Shown here: one piece after another, positions 17,875 through 26,831 of the stretch
How positions within the stretch are numbered: position 1 is the first letter of the stretch
Layout: the number at the start of each line of letters is the position of its first letter
The notes under the pieces: model-generated
What the model saw: the letters and a program-made list of their open reading frames with translations, nothing else
Databases searched by the model: none
What the model was told of the DNA's origin: nothing
Assembly (NCBI RefSeq): GCF_018595675.2
Contig: NZ_CP092333.1
Coordinates: forward strand, 3,682,001-3,746,000
Origin: Flavihumibacter fluvii
Lineage (GTDB): Bacteria > Bacteroidota > Bacteroidia > Chitinophagales > Chitinophagaceae
Direction of reading: 5' to 3'
Length of the DNA stretch: 64,000 nucleotides
Made by a program: the position numbers and the translations under genes

Positions 17875-17952
17875 TCACAGGGCTGACAAGGATCACCCAT
17901 TTCACTGATCTTGCTTCTCCTATATGTGGAATTCATTGCTGAATTTGTATAA

Positions 17953-18708
17953 ATGAGTGCATTGCCCAGCATATTGGTTATAACTTTTACATGGATAGGG
18001 TCTTTAATTTATATGCCCCAGGAATCCGCCACGGAAATTATTCGCAAGGCCGACCTTAATATGCGGGGTAATAGTTCCTATGCCAGCCTCAACATAAAGA
18101 TAGTCAGGCCATCCTGGAGCAGGGAACTGGAAATGCGCACCTGGTCAAAAGGAAATCAGTTGGCGATGGTACTTGTTGACGCGCCGGCAAAAGACCGGGG
18201 TACCGTTTTTTTAAAACGCAAAAAAGAGGTCTGGAACTATCTCCCTACCATTGAACGGAATATCAAACTCCCTCCCAGTATGATGAGCCAAAGCTGGATG
18301 GGGACAGATTTCACCAATGATGACCTGGTGAAGGAATTTTCAATACTTGAAGATTATACCCACGAACTAACCGGAGAAGAAATAATAGGCGACAGAGATT
18401 GCCACAGGATCATCCTTTCACCTAAACCGCAGGCGGCTGTAGTATGGGGAAAGATCATCACCTGGATAGACAAAAAAAACTACCTGCAACTGAAAGCTGA
18501 ATACTATGATGAAACCGGATCGCTGCTCAATATAATGACCGGTAGCGATATCAGGTCAATAGGCGGAAGGCTGTTACCAACCAGGATGGAAATGGTACCA
18601 GTCAATAAAAAGGGACAAAAAACTATCCTTATCTACAAGGATATCCAATTCGACCAGCCCATTGCCGACCAATTTTTCACAGTTGAAAACATGAAGAAAT
18701 TGCAATGA
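17953..18708 (+). CDS. LolA-like outer-membrane lipoprotein-sorting protein (TP0789 type)
   Basis: A 251-residue exported protein with a hydrophobic N-terminus (residues 1-20). It resembles the LolA_like/TP0789 family: ADLNMRGNSSYASLNIKIVRP at the start, FLKRKKEVWNYLPTIERNIKLPPSMM and SWMGTDFTNDDLVKE in the centre, and a C-terminal Y-rich beta-strand region (ITWIDKKNYLQLKAEYYD). This fold carries lipids or lipoproteins between membranes. The stop codon overlaps the start of the next gene, a permease, by four bases (ATGA), so the two are translationally coupled and likely work together. Cargo is unknown. Confidence 0.8.
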   Translation: MSALPSILVITFTWIGSLIYMPQESATEIIRKADLNMRGNSSYASLNIKIVRPSWSRELEMRTWSKGNQLAMVLVDAPAKDRGTVFLKRKKEVWNYLPTIERNIKLPPSMMSQSWMGTDFTNDDLVKEFSILEDYTHELTGEEIIGDRDCHRIILSPKPQAAVVWGKIITWIDKKNYLQLKAEYYDETGSLLNIMTGSDIRSIGGRLLPTRMEMVPVNKKGQKTILIYKDIQFDQPIADQFFTVENMKKLQ

Positions 18709-19925
18709 TCTACCTGCGTTTGGCCTGGAGGAACATTTGGCGCAACAGCCGCAGGACCTGGATCACCGTGGCTTCAATCTTCTTTGCTGTTATCCTTTCC
18801 ACATTCATGTGGGCTATGCTTGAAGGGGTTTATGATAATATGATCAGGAATGTCGTGGCTTTCTCTTCTGGTTATCTGCAGGTGCACAAGAAAGGTTACT
18901 GGGAAGAAAAAAGCATTGAAAATGTTTTCCTGGCCGATACGGTTACAGAACGCCAACTGTCTTCCATACCTGATGTAACCGCTGTTATACCACGCATCGA
19001 AAATTTTGCCCTGGCTTCCACAGGGGAAAGAAGCACCGGTGTCCTGTTGCTGGGCATTGACCCTGAAAATGAAAAAAAGATCACTCGTCTCGACCAAAAG
19101 GTATTGGCTGGCAAATACATTGCTGCCAACGACGCTGACGTAATGGTTGGAAATGGAGTGGCCCGCAAACTTCGGCTGTCCGTTGGAGATAGTATCATCC
19201 TCCTCGGCCAGGGCTACCAGGCTTCCAGTGCAAATGGGTTGTACAGAGTGCAGGGTATCGTGCAGATGGGCTCTCCCGACCTTGATAAAATATTGGTGTA
19301 CATGAACCTGAAATCCGCCAGTACCTTATTGAACCTGGACAACCAATTGAGTTCCTGGGCACTGATGATCGACAACCCCAGGAAAATGTCACAGGTGAAA
19401 AAGTCGATATCAGTACAACTGGACACGCTTTCTTATGAAGTGATGGACTGGAAAGAAATGATGCCAGAACTGGACCAGATGATCACGGCAGACGGCAGCG
19501 GGCATAAGATCACATTACTGGTCCTTTACCTGGTGATCAGCTTTGGTATTTTCAGTACAATACTTATGATGCTAGCGGAAAGGCAGCATGAATTTGGCAT
19601 CATGGTGGCCATCGGTATGAAAAAATACCAGATCGCATTGATCGTTTTTATGGAAACCGTGATGATCACCTTTATCGGTGTATTGGCAGGAAGCATGGCC
19701 AGCCTGCCAGTGATCCAATATTTTTCTATCCACCCCATCCAATTGTCGGGTGAAGTTCGGACCATCTATCAAAATTATGGTTTTGAACCCATCATCCCGG
19801 TGTCAACCGCCCCCGCAGTATTCCTTTCACAGGCAAGGGTCGTAAGTTTGATCACCTTGCTGATCGCCGTCTACCCGGTTTATAAAATACTTAACATGAA
19901 ACTCATGACAGCCCTTAGAAGTTAA
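18705..19925 (+). CDS. ABC transporter permease, LolC/E (MacB-FtsX) type
   Basis: A 406-residue permease of type VII (MacB/LolCDE) topology: one N-terminal helix after LAWRNIWRNSRRTW, a large periplasmic domain (about residues 45-260), then three C-terminal FtsX-type helices (about 265-290, 310-335 and 370-395). The coupling helix region EFGIMVAIGMKK is clear. Such proteins extract lipids or lipoproteins from the inner membrane instead of moving solutes across. A second permease follows 9 bases later, giving a LolC/LolE-like heterodimer. Confidence 0.87.
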   Translation: MIYLRLAWRNIWRNSRRTWITVASIFFAVILSTFMWAMLEGVYDNMIRNVVAFSSGYLQVHKKGYWEEKSIENVFLADTVTERQLSSIPDVTAVIPRIENFALASTGERSTGVLLLGIDPENEKKITRLDQKVLAGKYIAANDADVMVGNGVARKLRLSVGDSIILLGQGYQASSANGLYRVQGIVQMGSPDLDKILVYMNLKSASTLLNLDNQLSSWALMIDNPRKMSQVKKSISVQLDTLSYEVMDWKEMMPELDQMITADGSGHKITLLVLYLVISFGIFSTILMMLAERQHEFGIMVAIGMKKYQIALIVFMETVMITFIGVLAGSMASLPVIQYFSIHPIQLSGEVRTIYQNYGFEPIIPVSTAPAVFLSQARVVSLITLLIAVYPVYKILNMKLMTALRS

Positions 19926-19934
19926 TATTATTTA

Positions 19935-21149
19935 ATGATCATCAGTATCGCCTGGAGAAATATCTGGCGCAACCCAATGCGCAGCCTGGTTATCATCGGA
20001 TCAGTAATGATCGGCTTATGGGCGGGTATTTTTATTCTTGCATTTTTCAGGGGGATGACAAATGAACAGATCAATACCACCATCTCCCAGCAACTTTCCC
20101 ATGTACAGGTTCACCATCCCCGGTTCAGGGAAATGGACGAAACTGAATTCACCATTTCTAAGTTACCTGCATTGCAAATCGCCCTTGAAAATGACAAGAG
20201 GGTAACTGCGGTCAGCCAACGGATGATACTCACTTCCATGGCTTCCTCCCCCTATACATCTTCAGGGGTTTCGCTCATGGGTATAGAACCCCTGAAAGAA
20301 AATGCCGTTACCGGTCTGTCAAAACGGATCAAAGAAGGCAAGTACCTTGATGGCCAGTCTGCCAGCCAATTGTTGATGGGAAATAAACTCGCTGTAAAAC
20401 TTCACCTGAAAATAAACAGCAAAGTGATCCTGACCTTCCAGAATACAAAAGGTGAACTTACTGCCGCCGCATTCAGGATCCGTGGAATATATTCTGCAGC
20501 AAACAGCACTCTTGAAGAAAACCTGGTATATGTGAACCGGCAGGAAATTGACACGCTGGCCTTCTTAAACGGGCAAATACATGAACTGGCCATTTTGCTT
20601 ACTAATAACAATGATCTTGAACCGGTCAGCCAATCGCTAAAAGATCTCAAAACAGGGAACAAGATCGAAACCTGGAAAGAACTTTCGCCCGAACTCAGGC
20701 TTATGATCGACTCATTCGGACAGTATATGCTGATCATTATCGGGGTAATCCTGGTCGCATTGGTTTTTGGCATTATTAATACCATGCTGATGGCGGTTTT
20801 GGAGCGCTATCGTGAACTCGGTGTACTGATGGCCATTGGCCTGAATAAGCGAAAGGTATTCACTATGATTATGACAGAGACTTTTTTTATGACCGGGTTG
20901 GGTTGCGCAAGCGGCCTGCCACTTGCCCGCCTGACCATTTTCTTAAGTTCCAGAAATGGCATCAACCTGTCAAAGTACTCGGAAGGGCTCGCCATGTACG
21001 GCTATGGCACCAGGGTATACCCCCAACTGGAAAGCATTTATTATTGGGAGGTGGGCGCCCTGGCATTAATCGCCGGCCTGATTGCCGCTATTTACCCTGC
21101 CTTGAAAGCATTACAATTGAACCCATCTGTTGCCATCAGAAAAATTTAA
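19935..21149 (+). CDS. ABC transporter permease, LolC/E (MacB-FtsX) type, second subunit
   Basis: A 404-residue paralogue of the gene before it, starting IAWRNIWRNPMRS, with the same one-plus-three helix layout around a periplasmic domain. The coupling segment reads RELGVLMAIGLNKRK. The two permeases have diverged through most of the periplasmic domain, as expected for partners with different contacts. The ATPase follows after three bases. Membership in one transporter is inferred from order, spacing and the shared strand. Confidence 0.87.
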   Translation: MIISIAWRNIWRNPMRSLVIIGSVMIGLWAGIFILAFFRGMTNEQINTTISQQLSHVQVHHPRFREMDETEFTISKLPALQIALENDKRVTAVSQRMILTSMASSPYTSSGVSLMGIEPLKENAVTGLSKRIKEGKYLDGQSASQLLMGNKLAVKLHLKINSKVILTFQNTKGELTAAAFRIRGIYSAANSTLEENLVYVNRQEIDTLAFLNGQIHELAILLTNNNDLEPVSQSLKDLKTGNKIETWKELSPELRLMIDSFGQYMLIIIGVILVALVFGIINTMLMAVLERYRELGVLMAIGLNKRKVFTMIMTETFFMTGLGCASGLPLARLTIFLSSRNGINLSKYSEGLAMYGYGTRVYPQLESIYYWEVGALALIAGLIAAIYPALKALQLNPSVAIRKI

Positions 21150-21152
21150 GTC

Positions 21153-21863
21153 ATGACCAACACCGTAATTGACGCACACAATGTTTCAAAAGTATATGAT
21201 GAAGGCCCCCAGCCTGTGAAGGCGGTAGATAATATCCACCTTCACATCAATAAGGGTGAATTTGTAGCACTTGTTGGCCCATCAGGTTCAGGTAAAACCA
21301 CGTTGCTGAATATGATTGGCGGGCTAGATGAACCTACCACCGGAAATGTCCTGATCAATGGGGTAGATATTACACGGCTTGGCACCAACCAACTCATCGA
21401 TTTCCGGTTACATAACATCGGCTTCGTTTTCCAATCTTTCAACCTGATACCCGTACTCACCGCCAGGGAAAATATAGAATTTATTATGCTGCTCCAAAAG
21501 TTAAATAAAACAGAAAGGGAAGGAAGGGTTAATAAATTGCTTGAAGAAGTGGGTTTACCTGATAAGGCAAATGCTAAACCCGGCGAATTATCCGGTGGCC
21601 AGCAACAGCGGGTTGCCGTAGCGAGGGCCCTCGCTTCAAAACCACAGTTCGTACTGGCTGATGAGCCTACCGCCAACCTTGATTCCAAATCTGCCTCCAA
21701 CCTGCTCGACATCATGGAAAAGCTGAACCGGGAAGAGCAGATGACTTTTATCTTTTCCACACACGACCAACGGGTGATCCAGAGGGCAAGGAGGGTAATC
21801 ACCCTGGTAGATGGGCAGATCGTATCAGACAGTCAACAGGCGCCACTTACCCATGAGGGTTAG
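21153..21863 (+). CDS. ABC transporter ATP-binding protein, LolD type
   Basis: A 236-residue ATPase of the LolD/MacB/FtsE group: Walker A GPSGSGKT (residues 42-49), Q-loop FVFQSFNLIP, signature LSGGQQQRVAVARAL, Walker B FVLADEPTANLD and switch His in FSTHDQRV. It energises the two permeases upstream. All catalytic residues are present. Its last 11 bases overlap the start of the next gene, linking the barrel protein to the transporter in translation. Confidence 0.92.
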   Translation: MTNTVIDAHNVSKVYDEGPQPVKAVDNIHLHINKGEFVALVGPSGSGKTTLLNMIGGLDEPTTGNVLINGVDITRLGTNQLIDFRLHNIGFVFQSFNLIPVLTARENIEFIMLLQKLNKTEREGRVNKLLEEVGLPDKANAKPGELSGGQQQRVAVARALASKPQFVLADEPTANLDSKSASNLLDIMEKLNREEQMTFIFSTHDQRVIQRARRVITLVDGQIVSDSQQAPLTHEG

Positions 21864-23022
21864 TTATATTATTATATGGCAATTTACTTTACTGCTGGCC
21901 AACAACTCTTTTGGCCAGTCGGCTGATTCAGCGAAAATAAAAGCGGAGCTGCATGGATATATCAAGGATATGCCTTCTATATCCTTCGGCAATAGCCTTG
22001 ACTCTGTTGAATTCCTCAACCTGTTTCATAACCGCCTGAATTTCGCACTCAGGATGCCCGGAAACTTCACGTTCAAAGCCGAAATGAGAAACCGCTTCTT
22101 TGCAGGCAGCCAGGCCAAAAAAATTCCCGGATTAAGCGAATCACTCGACCAGGATGACGGCCTCATTGATATGTCTTTTGTACCGATAGACGAACCCGGT
22201 TTCATCTGGCAAACAAATATCGACCGCCTGCACCTCAATTGGTTTAATTCAAAATGGGATATTACATTGGGCAGGCAGCGGATCAACTGGGGGGTTCATA
22301 CCATCTGGAACCCCAATGACCTGTTCAACACTTATAATTACCTGGATTTTGATTATGAAGAGCGACCTGGCAGCGATGCCATCAGGGTGCAATACAACGT
22401 GAAGGCTATGAGTACCCTGGACTTCGCCTGGAAATCGGGCAAATACGGGAAAGACCAGGTGGCCGCCCTATTGTATAAGTTTAACAGGAAGGGGTATGAC
22501 TGGCAGTTCCTGGCCGGAAAATACCTCAGCGACCTGGTTGTTGGTGGTGGCTGGGCGGGCAGCATCGGGCAGGTTGGATTTAAAGGCGAGGGCAGTTATT
22601 TTCACCCTACCACACATTTTTCAGATACTTCTGGTACCCTCAGTTTTTCTACTGGCCTTGATTATACGCTGGAAAAAGGTTGGTACCTATCGGTCTCCTA
22701 TCTGTTGAATACTGCTGGTGACAATGCTTTCCAGGCTTTTGGTACCGGCCTTTTACTCAACCCTACCGCAAAGGAACCCCTCCCATTCATGCATACCACC
22801 TTTTTACAGGCGAATAAAATCTTCACCCCCCTGCTATCGGGTTCCCTGGGTGTAATGTATGCCCCCGGCGGCACGAATTTCCTCCTGTTCTTTCCAACCG
22901 TCCAATACTCGCTGTCCGAAAACTCAGAACTGGCCGTTTTCGGCCAGCACTTTTTTGGAATGGACGATAAATACCATACACTCGGCAACGCTGTCTACCT
23001 TCGTTTCAAATGGAATTTCTAG
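21853..23022 (+). CDS. Outer-membrane beta-barrel protein of the LolA-like/ABC operon
   Basis: A 389-residue protein with a signal peptide (residues 1-22, ending NNSFGQ) and then alternating, aromatic-rich strands throughout (for example WDITLGRQRINWGVHTIWNPND and WYLSVSYLLN), ending in Phe (LRFKWNF), the usual close of a barrel. I do not recognise a named family with certainty; it has the look of DUF1302/porin-like barrels. The ATG chosen overlaps the ATPase stop and starts the signal peptide. As last gene of the operon it may be the outer-membrane receiver or exit for what the transporter and LolA-like carrier move. Confidence 0.75.
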   Translation: MRVSYIIIWQFTLLLANNSFGQSADSAKIKAELHGYIKDMPSISFGNSLDSVEFLNLFHNRLNFALRMPGNFTFKAEMRNRFFAGSQAKKIPGLSESLDQDDGLIDMSFVPIDEPGFIWQTNIDRLHLNWFNSKWDITLGRQRINWGVHTIWNPNDLFNTYNYLDFDYEERPGSDAIRVQYNVKAMSTLDFAWKSGKYGKDQVAALLYKFNRKGYDWQFLAGKYLSDLVVGGGWAGSIGQVGFKGEGSYFHPTTHFSDTSGTLSFSTGLDYTLEKGWYLSVSYLLNTAGDNAFQAFGTGLLLNPTAKEPLPFMHTTFLQANKIFTPLLSGSLGVMYAPGGTNFLLFFPTVQYSLSENSELAVFGQHFFGMDDKYHTLGNAVYLRFKWNF

Positions 23023-23083
23023 GTCAGGTGGACAGGCTGGGCCTTCCTGTTATTTTGTATCTTTTGCCCTGAAACCACCTCTT

Positions 23084-24601
23084 ATGCGTAAATACTTCTT
23101 TCTGTTCATTGGCTTATTTTTCTTCCTTCCTTTTGGGTCAGTGGCGCAGTCAGGTTTTATCCGGGACAGCCTGGACAACTACGTTAAAAAGGCCATGCAA
23201 CAATGGCAAATTCCCGGAGTTGCCGTTGCAGTGGTGAAAAACGGCCAGGTGCTGGTAATGAAAGGATTTGGCACGCTGGATAAGGATGGTAAAGAAATAG
23301 TTAATGAACATACCCGGTTTGCCATTGGTAGCAATACCAAAGCATTTACCGCAACAGGTATTGCATTGTTAGCCGCTGAAGGAAAATTATCACTGGAAGA
23401 TAAGGTTCAAAAATGGGTGCCTGATTTCAAACTGGACGATCCATGGGTGGCAAAAGAAGCCACTCTGCGAGACCTGCTCTGCCATCGCCTCGGCTTTGAA
23501 ACCTTCCAGGGTGATTTTATGTATTTTGATTCCGACCTGAGTTATCCTGAAGTAAAAACAAAACTGGCGAAAGTTAAGCCCAAGTATAGCTTTCGCTCCA
23601 AATGGGGTTATACCAATGCAGCATTTGCAGTAGCGGGCGAAGTGATTGAAAAAGTAAGCAGCCAAAGATGGGGAAGTTTTATGCAAGACTCCATTTTTAC
23701 TCCCCTTGGCATGACCCATACACTTCCTTACTCGATTCAATTAGATACAGCATCCAATACTGCCAAAGCACATACGCGGGTAGAAGGAGAACTCAAAAAA
23801 ATACCCTTCGGGCATATTGATAATATTGCCCCTGCTGGCAGTATCGTTTCTTCCGCCCATGATATGGCGAATTGGGCTATGGCCTTACTGAACAACGGAG
23901 AGTGGAAGGGTAAAAAAATTATCCCTGCTGAAGCCATCGCAGTAACCAGGAGGCCAAATTCAATATTAGGAGATGGGGGACATCCATTTAACAGGTCACA
24001 TTTTGCTTTGTATGGGCTGGGCTGGTTCCTCACCGATTATGAAGGCCGCAAGCTGGTTGAACACACTGGCGGAGTGAATGGATTTGTAACCAGCCTCACC
24101 CTTGTTCCCGAAGAAAAACTGGGCATCATTGTTTTGACCAATACTGATGCAAATGGATTATTCGAGGCATTGAAATGGGAATTGCTGGATGCCGCATTAG
24201 GATTACCATACCGTAATTACAACCAATTTGCCCTTGACCAGGATAAAAAAGAAAATGAACGGAGCACTAATCTCCGTAAAGCCCGAAGGGATACCATTGC
24301 CATGAAACTTCCGATGACTTTACCGCTATCGCAGATTGCCGGAAATTATGAACATGAAGCCTATGGGAAAATGACCATCACAAAAGAAAACGGTAAAATG
24401 ATCGCACGATTTGAACACCACAAGGGAAGGTATGCAATTGTAGAACCAATGAGCGGTAACCGATACCTGGCAAGCTTTAACGACCCATTGTATGGTATAA
24501 GAGTCTGGCCGTTTACCATTGAGGAAGGTAAAATTAAAAGCGTAACTGTTACTGTAAACAGCTTCGTGGAGTTTACACCTTATGAGTTTGTAAAAAAATG
24601 A
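23084..24601 (+). CDS. Serine hydrolase of the beta-lactamase/class C (PF00144) family with C-terminal DUF3471-like domain
   Basis: A 505-residue exported enzyme. Signal peptide 1-22, then the penicillin-binding fold with all three motifs: Ser83-x-x-Lys86 (SNTK), Tyr176-Thr-Asn (YTN) and HTGG. The family includes esterases, D-aminopeptidases and carboxypeptidases; true beta-lactamase activity is less likely. Residues about 405-505 form a small beta domain typical of the C-terminus of such proteins. The ATG is 61 bases after the barrel gene, and TATCTTTTG at 23058-23066 resembles a -7 element, so it is probably transcribed on its own. Confidence 0.88.
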   Translation: MRKYFFLFIGLFFFLPFGSVAQSGFIRDSLDNYVKKAMQQWQIPGVAVAVVKNGQVLVMKGFGTLDKDGKEIVNEHTRFAIGSNTKAFTATGIALLAAEGKLSLEDKVQKWVPDFKLDDPWVAKEATLRDLLCHRLGFETFQGDFMYFDSDLSYPEVKTKLAKVKPKYSFRSKWGYTNAAFAVAGEVIEKVSSQRWGSFMQDSIFTPLGMTHTLPYSIQLDTASNTAKAHTRVEGELKKIPFGHIDNIAPAGSIVSSAHDMANWAMALLNNGEWKGKKIIPAEAIAVTRRPNSILGDGGHPFNRSHFALYGLGWFLTDYEGRKLVEHTGGVNGFVTSLTLVPEEKLGIIVLTNTDANGLFEALKWELLDAALGLPYRNYNQFALDQDKKENERSTNLRKARRDTIAMKLPMTLPLSQIAGNYEHEAYGKMTITKENGKMIARFEHHKGRYAIVEPMSGNRYLASFNDPLYGIRVWPFTIEEGKIKSVTVTVNSFVEFTPYEFVKK

Positions 24602-24620
24602 ATTTCATTAATATTTTATT

Positions 24621-25160
24621 ATGGACCAACTTACCCTCGGCATTGGTACCAGATTACAACATACCCAGTTCGGACCTGGTGTTATTGTTGGTATCCGCTA
24701 TGCCACTTACCTGATCTCCTTTATCAATCATGGCATTAAAGAGATTGAAAAAACTGATGATCGCCTGGAAGAAATTATTCCGGAAAATGTGACCGAAGAA
24801 ATTGAGACGCATGCTGAAGTTGAAAAATCACTGCTAAGAATATTGCGGCTCTGGAACGGATTTAGTGAAATTGTTCCACTTGGGGAACGATGGAAAGGTG
24901 GCACAATGATTTTGCAGCCTGGTGATACGTCTTTAAAACCAAAAGACGTCCCCATCGACGTCTTCTTTCATAAAATCGTTATGCTCCGTGACCGCCTTCG
25001 GGTTATGGAACAACAAATCAATGCCCATAAATTACTGAGCGATGAAGATAAAGTCAACCTGCAACAATACCTTACTCGCATTTACGGCTCCCTGACTACT
25101 TTCAATGTTTTATTTAAAAACAAGGAGGACTGGTTCGTGGGCGATAAAAGCAGTGATTAA
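24621..25160 (+). CDS. Conserved hypothetical protein with N-terminal Tudor/SH3-like segment
   Basis: A 179-residue soluble protein with no signal peptide. The first 55 residues (GIGTRLQHTQFGPGVIVGIRY...) look like the small beta-barrel that ends UvrD/Rep helicases and similar proteins, where HxxFGxGxV is typical. The remainder is helical (RILRLWNGFSEIVPLGERWKGG; later LRDRLRVMEQQINAHKLL). I recognise it as a Bacteroidota-wide hypothetical but not a named family. It follows the hydrolase by 19 bases. Nucleic-acid binding is only a guess from the N-terminal resemblance. Confidence 0.65.
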   Translation: MDQLTLGIGTRLQHTQFGPGVIVGIRYATYLISFINHGIKEIEKTDDRLEEIIPENVTEEIETHAEVEKSLLRILRLWNGFSEIVPLGERWKGGTMILQPGDTSLKPKDVPIDVFFHKIVMLRDRLRVMEQQINAHKLLSDEDKVNLQQYLTRIYGSLTTFNVLFKNKEDWFVGDKSSD

Positions 25161-25182
25161 CCCGGAATCTTCAGGGTTTTTT
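25159..25182 (+). terminator. Short hairpin with T-run at convergent gene ends
   Basis: AACCC (25159-25163) pairs with GGGTT (25174-25178), followed by a run of six T (25177-25182). It lies at the stop codon of the plus-strand gene and overlaps the end of the converging DUF2892 gene. The stem is short, so efficiency is uncertain. Confidence 0.4.
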
Positions 25183-25380
25183 AGCCGGACAGGTACTAAG
25201 ACCAACAATAGCGTATATAGGACAAAATCCTACCAGGCTGGTCAATGCAAATACGGCGCCGAGTACAATTAATACAATACCCAAAGTGCCTGCGACAGTG
25301 CCGGAAAAATACAAATATGCAAAAACGGCTGCTAAAATCAGTCGGACAATTCTATCCGCATTACCCAGGTTCTTTTTCAT
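25171..25380 (-). CDS. DUF2892 / YgaP-type small membrane protein
   Basis: A 69-residue protein with two close membrane helices (about 13-30 and 33-53) opening with KKNLGNADRIVRLILAA, the DUF2892 signature (N..G..DR..R). The loop FCPIYAIVGLSTCP carries two cysteines near the C-terminus, also typical. In some proteins this domain is attached to rhodanese; here it stands alone. A possible 33-residue membrane peptide lies just upstream on the same strand. Confidence 0.85.
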   Translation of the reverse strand: MKKNLGNADRIVRLILAAVFAYLYFSGTVAGTLGIVLIVLGAVFALTSLVGFCPIYAIVGLSTCPAKKP

Positions 25381-25386
25381 GATTAA

Positions 25387-25488
25387 CTATTTATGGTTTG
25401 TAAATGATTGAATTAGGCTGATAATTCCCCAGACAATGCCCAAACAAGCCAGGCAGGCAACTAATAATTTAAGTACCCTGGATCTCAT
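25387..25488 (-). CDS. Possible 33-residue single-helix membrane peptide
   Basis: A short reading frame (ATG to TAG) six bases upstream of the DUF2892 gene on the same strand. It starts MRSRVLKLLVACLACLG, has one hydrophobic helix of about 22 residues after a basic N-terminus and ends in a polar tail, a credible inside-positive single-pass layout. An ATG three codons earlier is also in frame. There is no family match I recognise; it rests on composition and position only. Confidence 0.3.
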   Translation of the reverse strand: MRSRVLKLLVACLACLGIVWGIISLIQSFTNHK

Positions 25489-25504
25489 AAAAAACATTGT
25501 ACGG

Positions 25505-25520
25505 CAAAGTATTTACTTTG
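25505..25520. promoter_or_regulatory. Symmetric TTTG-box inverted repeat in a divergent intergenic region
   Basis: CAAAGTA-TT-TACTTTG is a perfect 7-base inverted repeat between the minus-strand small membrane genes and the plus-strand dipeptidase. Each arm also resembles the TTTG part of a Bacteroidota -7 element, so it may be back-to-back promoter parts or a regulator site. The 246-base gap between these genes holds nothing else I can name. Confidence 0.25.
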
Positions 25521-25634
25521 TCTCTACTGAATTATGATAATAGTCACTCTGCCATATGAAGTTTGACAATACTAAGAAGGGATAGCATTATGGGATTCAT
25601 TGAATATAATTACATTCAGGGATAAAATCAGGAC

Positions 25635-26831
25635 ATGACGCGTTTTCCGTATTTAGGACTTTTTCTCTTTATGGCGCTCCCGCTTTTTTCCAATGCCCAG
25701 AAAAACCTGCATGAGCATGCAATTGTGGTTGATACCCACAATGATGTTTTATCATCGGTCACACTCCGTGGCCTGAATATTGAAGAAGACCTTTCCGGAA
25801 AAACCCATACCGACCTGGCCAGGTTTCGAAAAGGGGGAATTGATGTACAGGTTTTTTCCATCTTTTGTGATGAACAGTATGGACCCGGCCAGGCTTTTAA
25901 TTACGCTCTCCGGGAAATTGATTCCTTAGATGCCATCGCCGCCAGGAACCCTGATAAAATGATGCTGGTAAATAGTTATGCCGATCTTAAAAAAGCGGTC
26001 CGGAACCATAAACTGGCTGCTATGAAAGGTGTTGAAGGCGGACATATGATTGAAGATAAACTCAGTAATCTTGATAGCCTTTATAACAGGGGGGCAAGGT
26101 ATTTGACCCTTACCTGGAATAATTCAACCTCCTGGGCCAGCTCTGCATGGGATGAGACGAAAATGGACCAGGGTAAGCCAGTGGGCATTTCAAAGAAAGG
26201 ACTCAACGATTTCGGAAAGCAGGTAGTAGAAAGAATGAACCAGCTCGGCATGCTTGTAGATTTAAGCCATGTTGGCGTCCAGACCTTTTATGATGCAATT
26301 GCTGTTACAAAAAAACCCGTACTCGTTTCACACAGTTGTGCATATGCACTTTGTCCCGTTCCCCGCAACCTCAGGGATGACCAGATCCTGGCAATTGGAA
26401 AAAACGGTGGCGTAATCCACCTTAATTTTTATTCTGGATTCCTGGACAGTACTTACAACAGAAAACAAGCCGCGTTCATGCAAAGACATCAACCGGAACT
26501 CGATTCATTGAAACAATTGAAATGGCCTGAATATGAAATTGCTGGCTGGCTTGGAAAAAAACACCCGGCAGAAGTTGATTCACTTCGGCCTTCAATGAAT
26601 ATTTTACTGGATCACCTGGACCATATTGTTAAACTTATTGGGGTTGACCATGTTGGACTGGGTTCTGATTTTGATGGAATTGAATCTGCTCCACAGGATC
26701 TTGATGGCGTAGAAGATATGCCCATCATAACCTCTGCGCTGATCGTTCGCGGTTATTCTAATGCAGATATCAAAAAAATATTAGGTGGGAATTTTTTGCG
26801 GATCCTAAAAGCTGCTGAAAAGCATTTATGA
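25635..26831 (+). CDS. Membrane dipeptidase (renal dipeptidase family, M19)
   Basis: A 398-residue exported zinc peptidase of the amidohydrolase fold that cleaves dipeptides, often containing D-residues. Signal peptide 1-21 (ending SNAQ). Zinc ligands are visible: His-x-Asp in VDTHNDVL, Glu in KGVEGGHMIED, and the histidines of LSHVGVQTF and VSHSCAYAL; a late Asp lies in GLGSDFDGIES. Its stop codon overlaps the ABC exporter start by four bases (ATGA), suggesting the two are made together, perhaps for peptide handling at the envelope. Confidence 0.92.
   Translation: MTRFPYLGLFLFMALPLFSNAQKNLHEHAIVVDTHNDVLSSVTLRGLNIEEDLSGKTHTDLARFRKGGIDVQVFSIFCDEQYGPGQAFNYALREIDSLDAIAARNPDKMMLVNSYADLKKAVRNHKLAAMKGVEGGHMIEDKLSNLDSLYNRGARYLTLTWNNSTSWASSAWDETKMDQGKPVGISKKGLNDFGKQVVERMNQLGMLVDLSHVGVQTFYDAIAVTKKPVLVSHSCAYALCPVPRNLRDDQILAIGKNGGVIHLNFYSGFLDSTYNRKQAAFMQRHQPELDSLKQLKWPEYEIAGWLGKKHPAEVDSLRPSMNILLDHLDHIVKLIGVDHVGLGSDFDGIESAPQDLDGVEDMPIITSALIVRGYSNADIKKILGGNFLRILKAAEKHL

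Noticed and set aside
21242-21802. A 186-codon frame opposite the LolD-type ATPase
   Set aside because: Ser/Ser-Leu-rich antisense shadow of a conserved ATPase; no start context or homology.
23084-24601. Beta-lactamase resistance gene
   Set aside because: It has the SxxK/YxN/HTGG fold, but family length and the extra C-terminal domain fit a general serine hydrolase; nothing shows antibiotic resistance.
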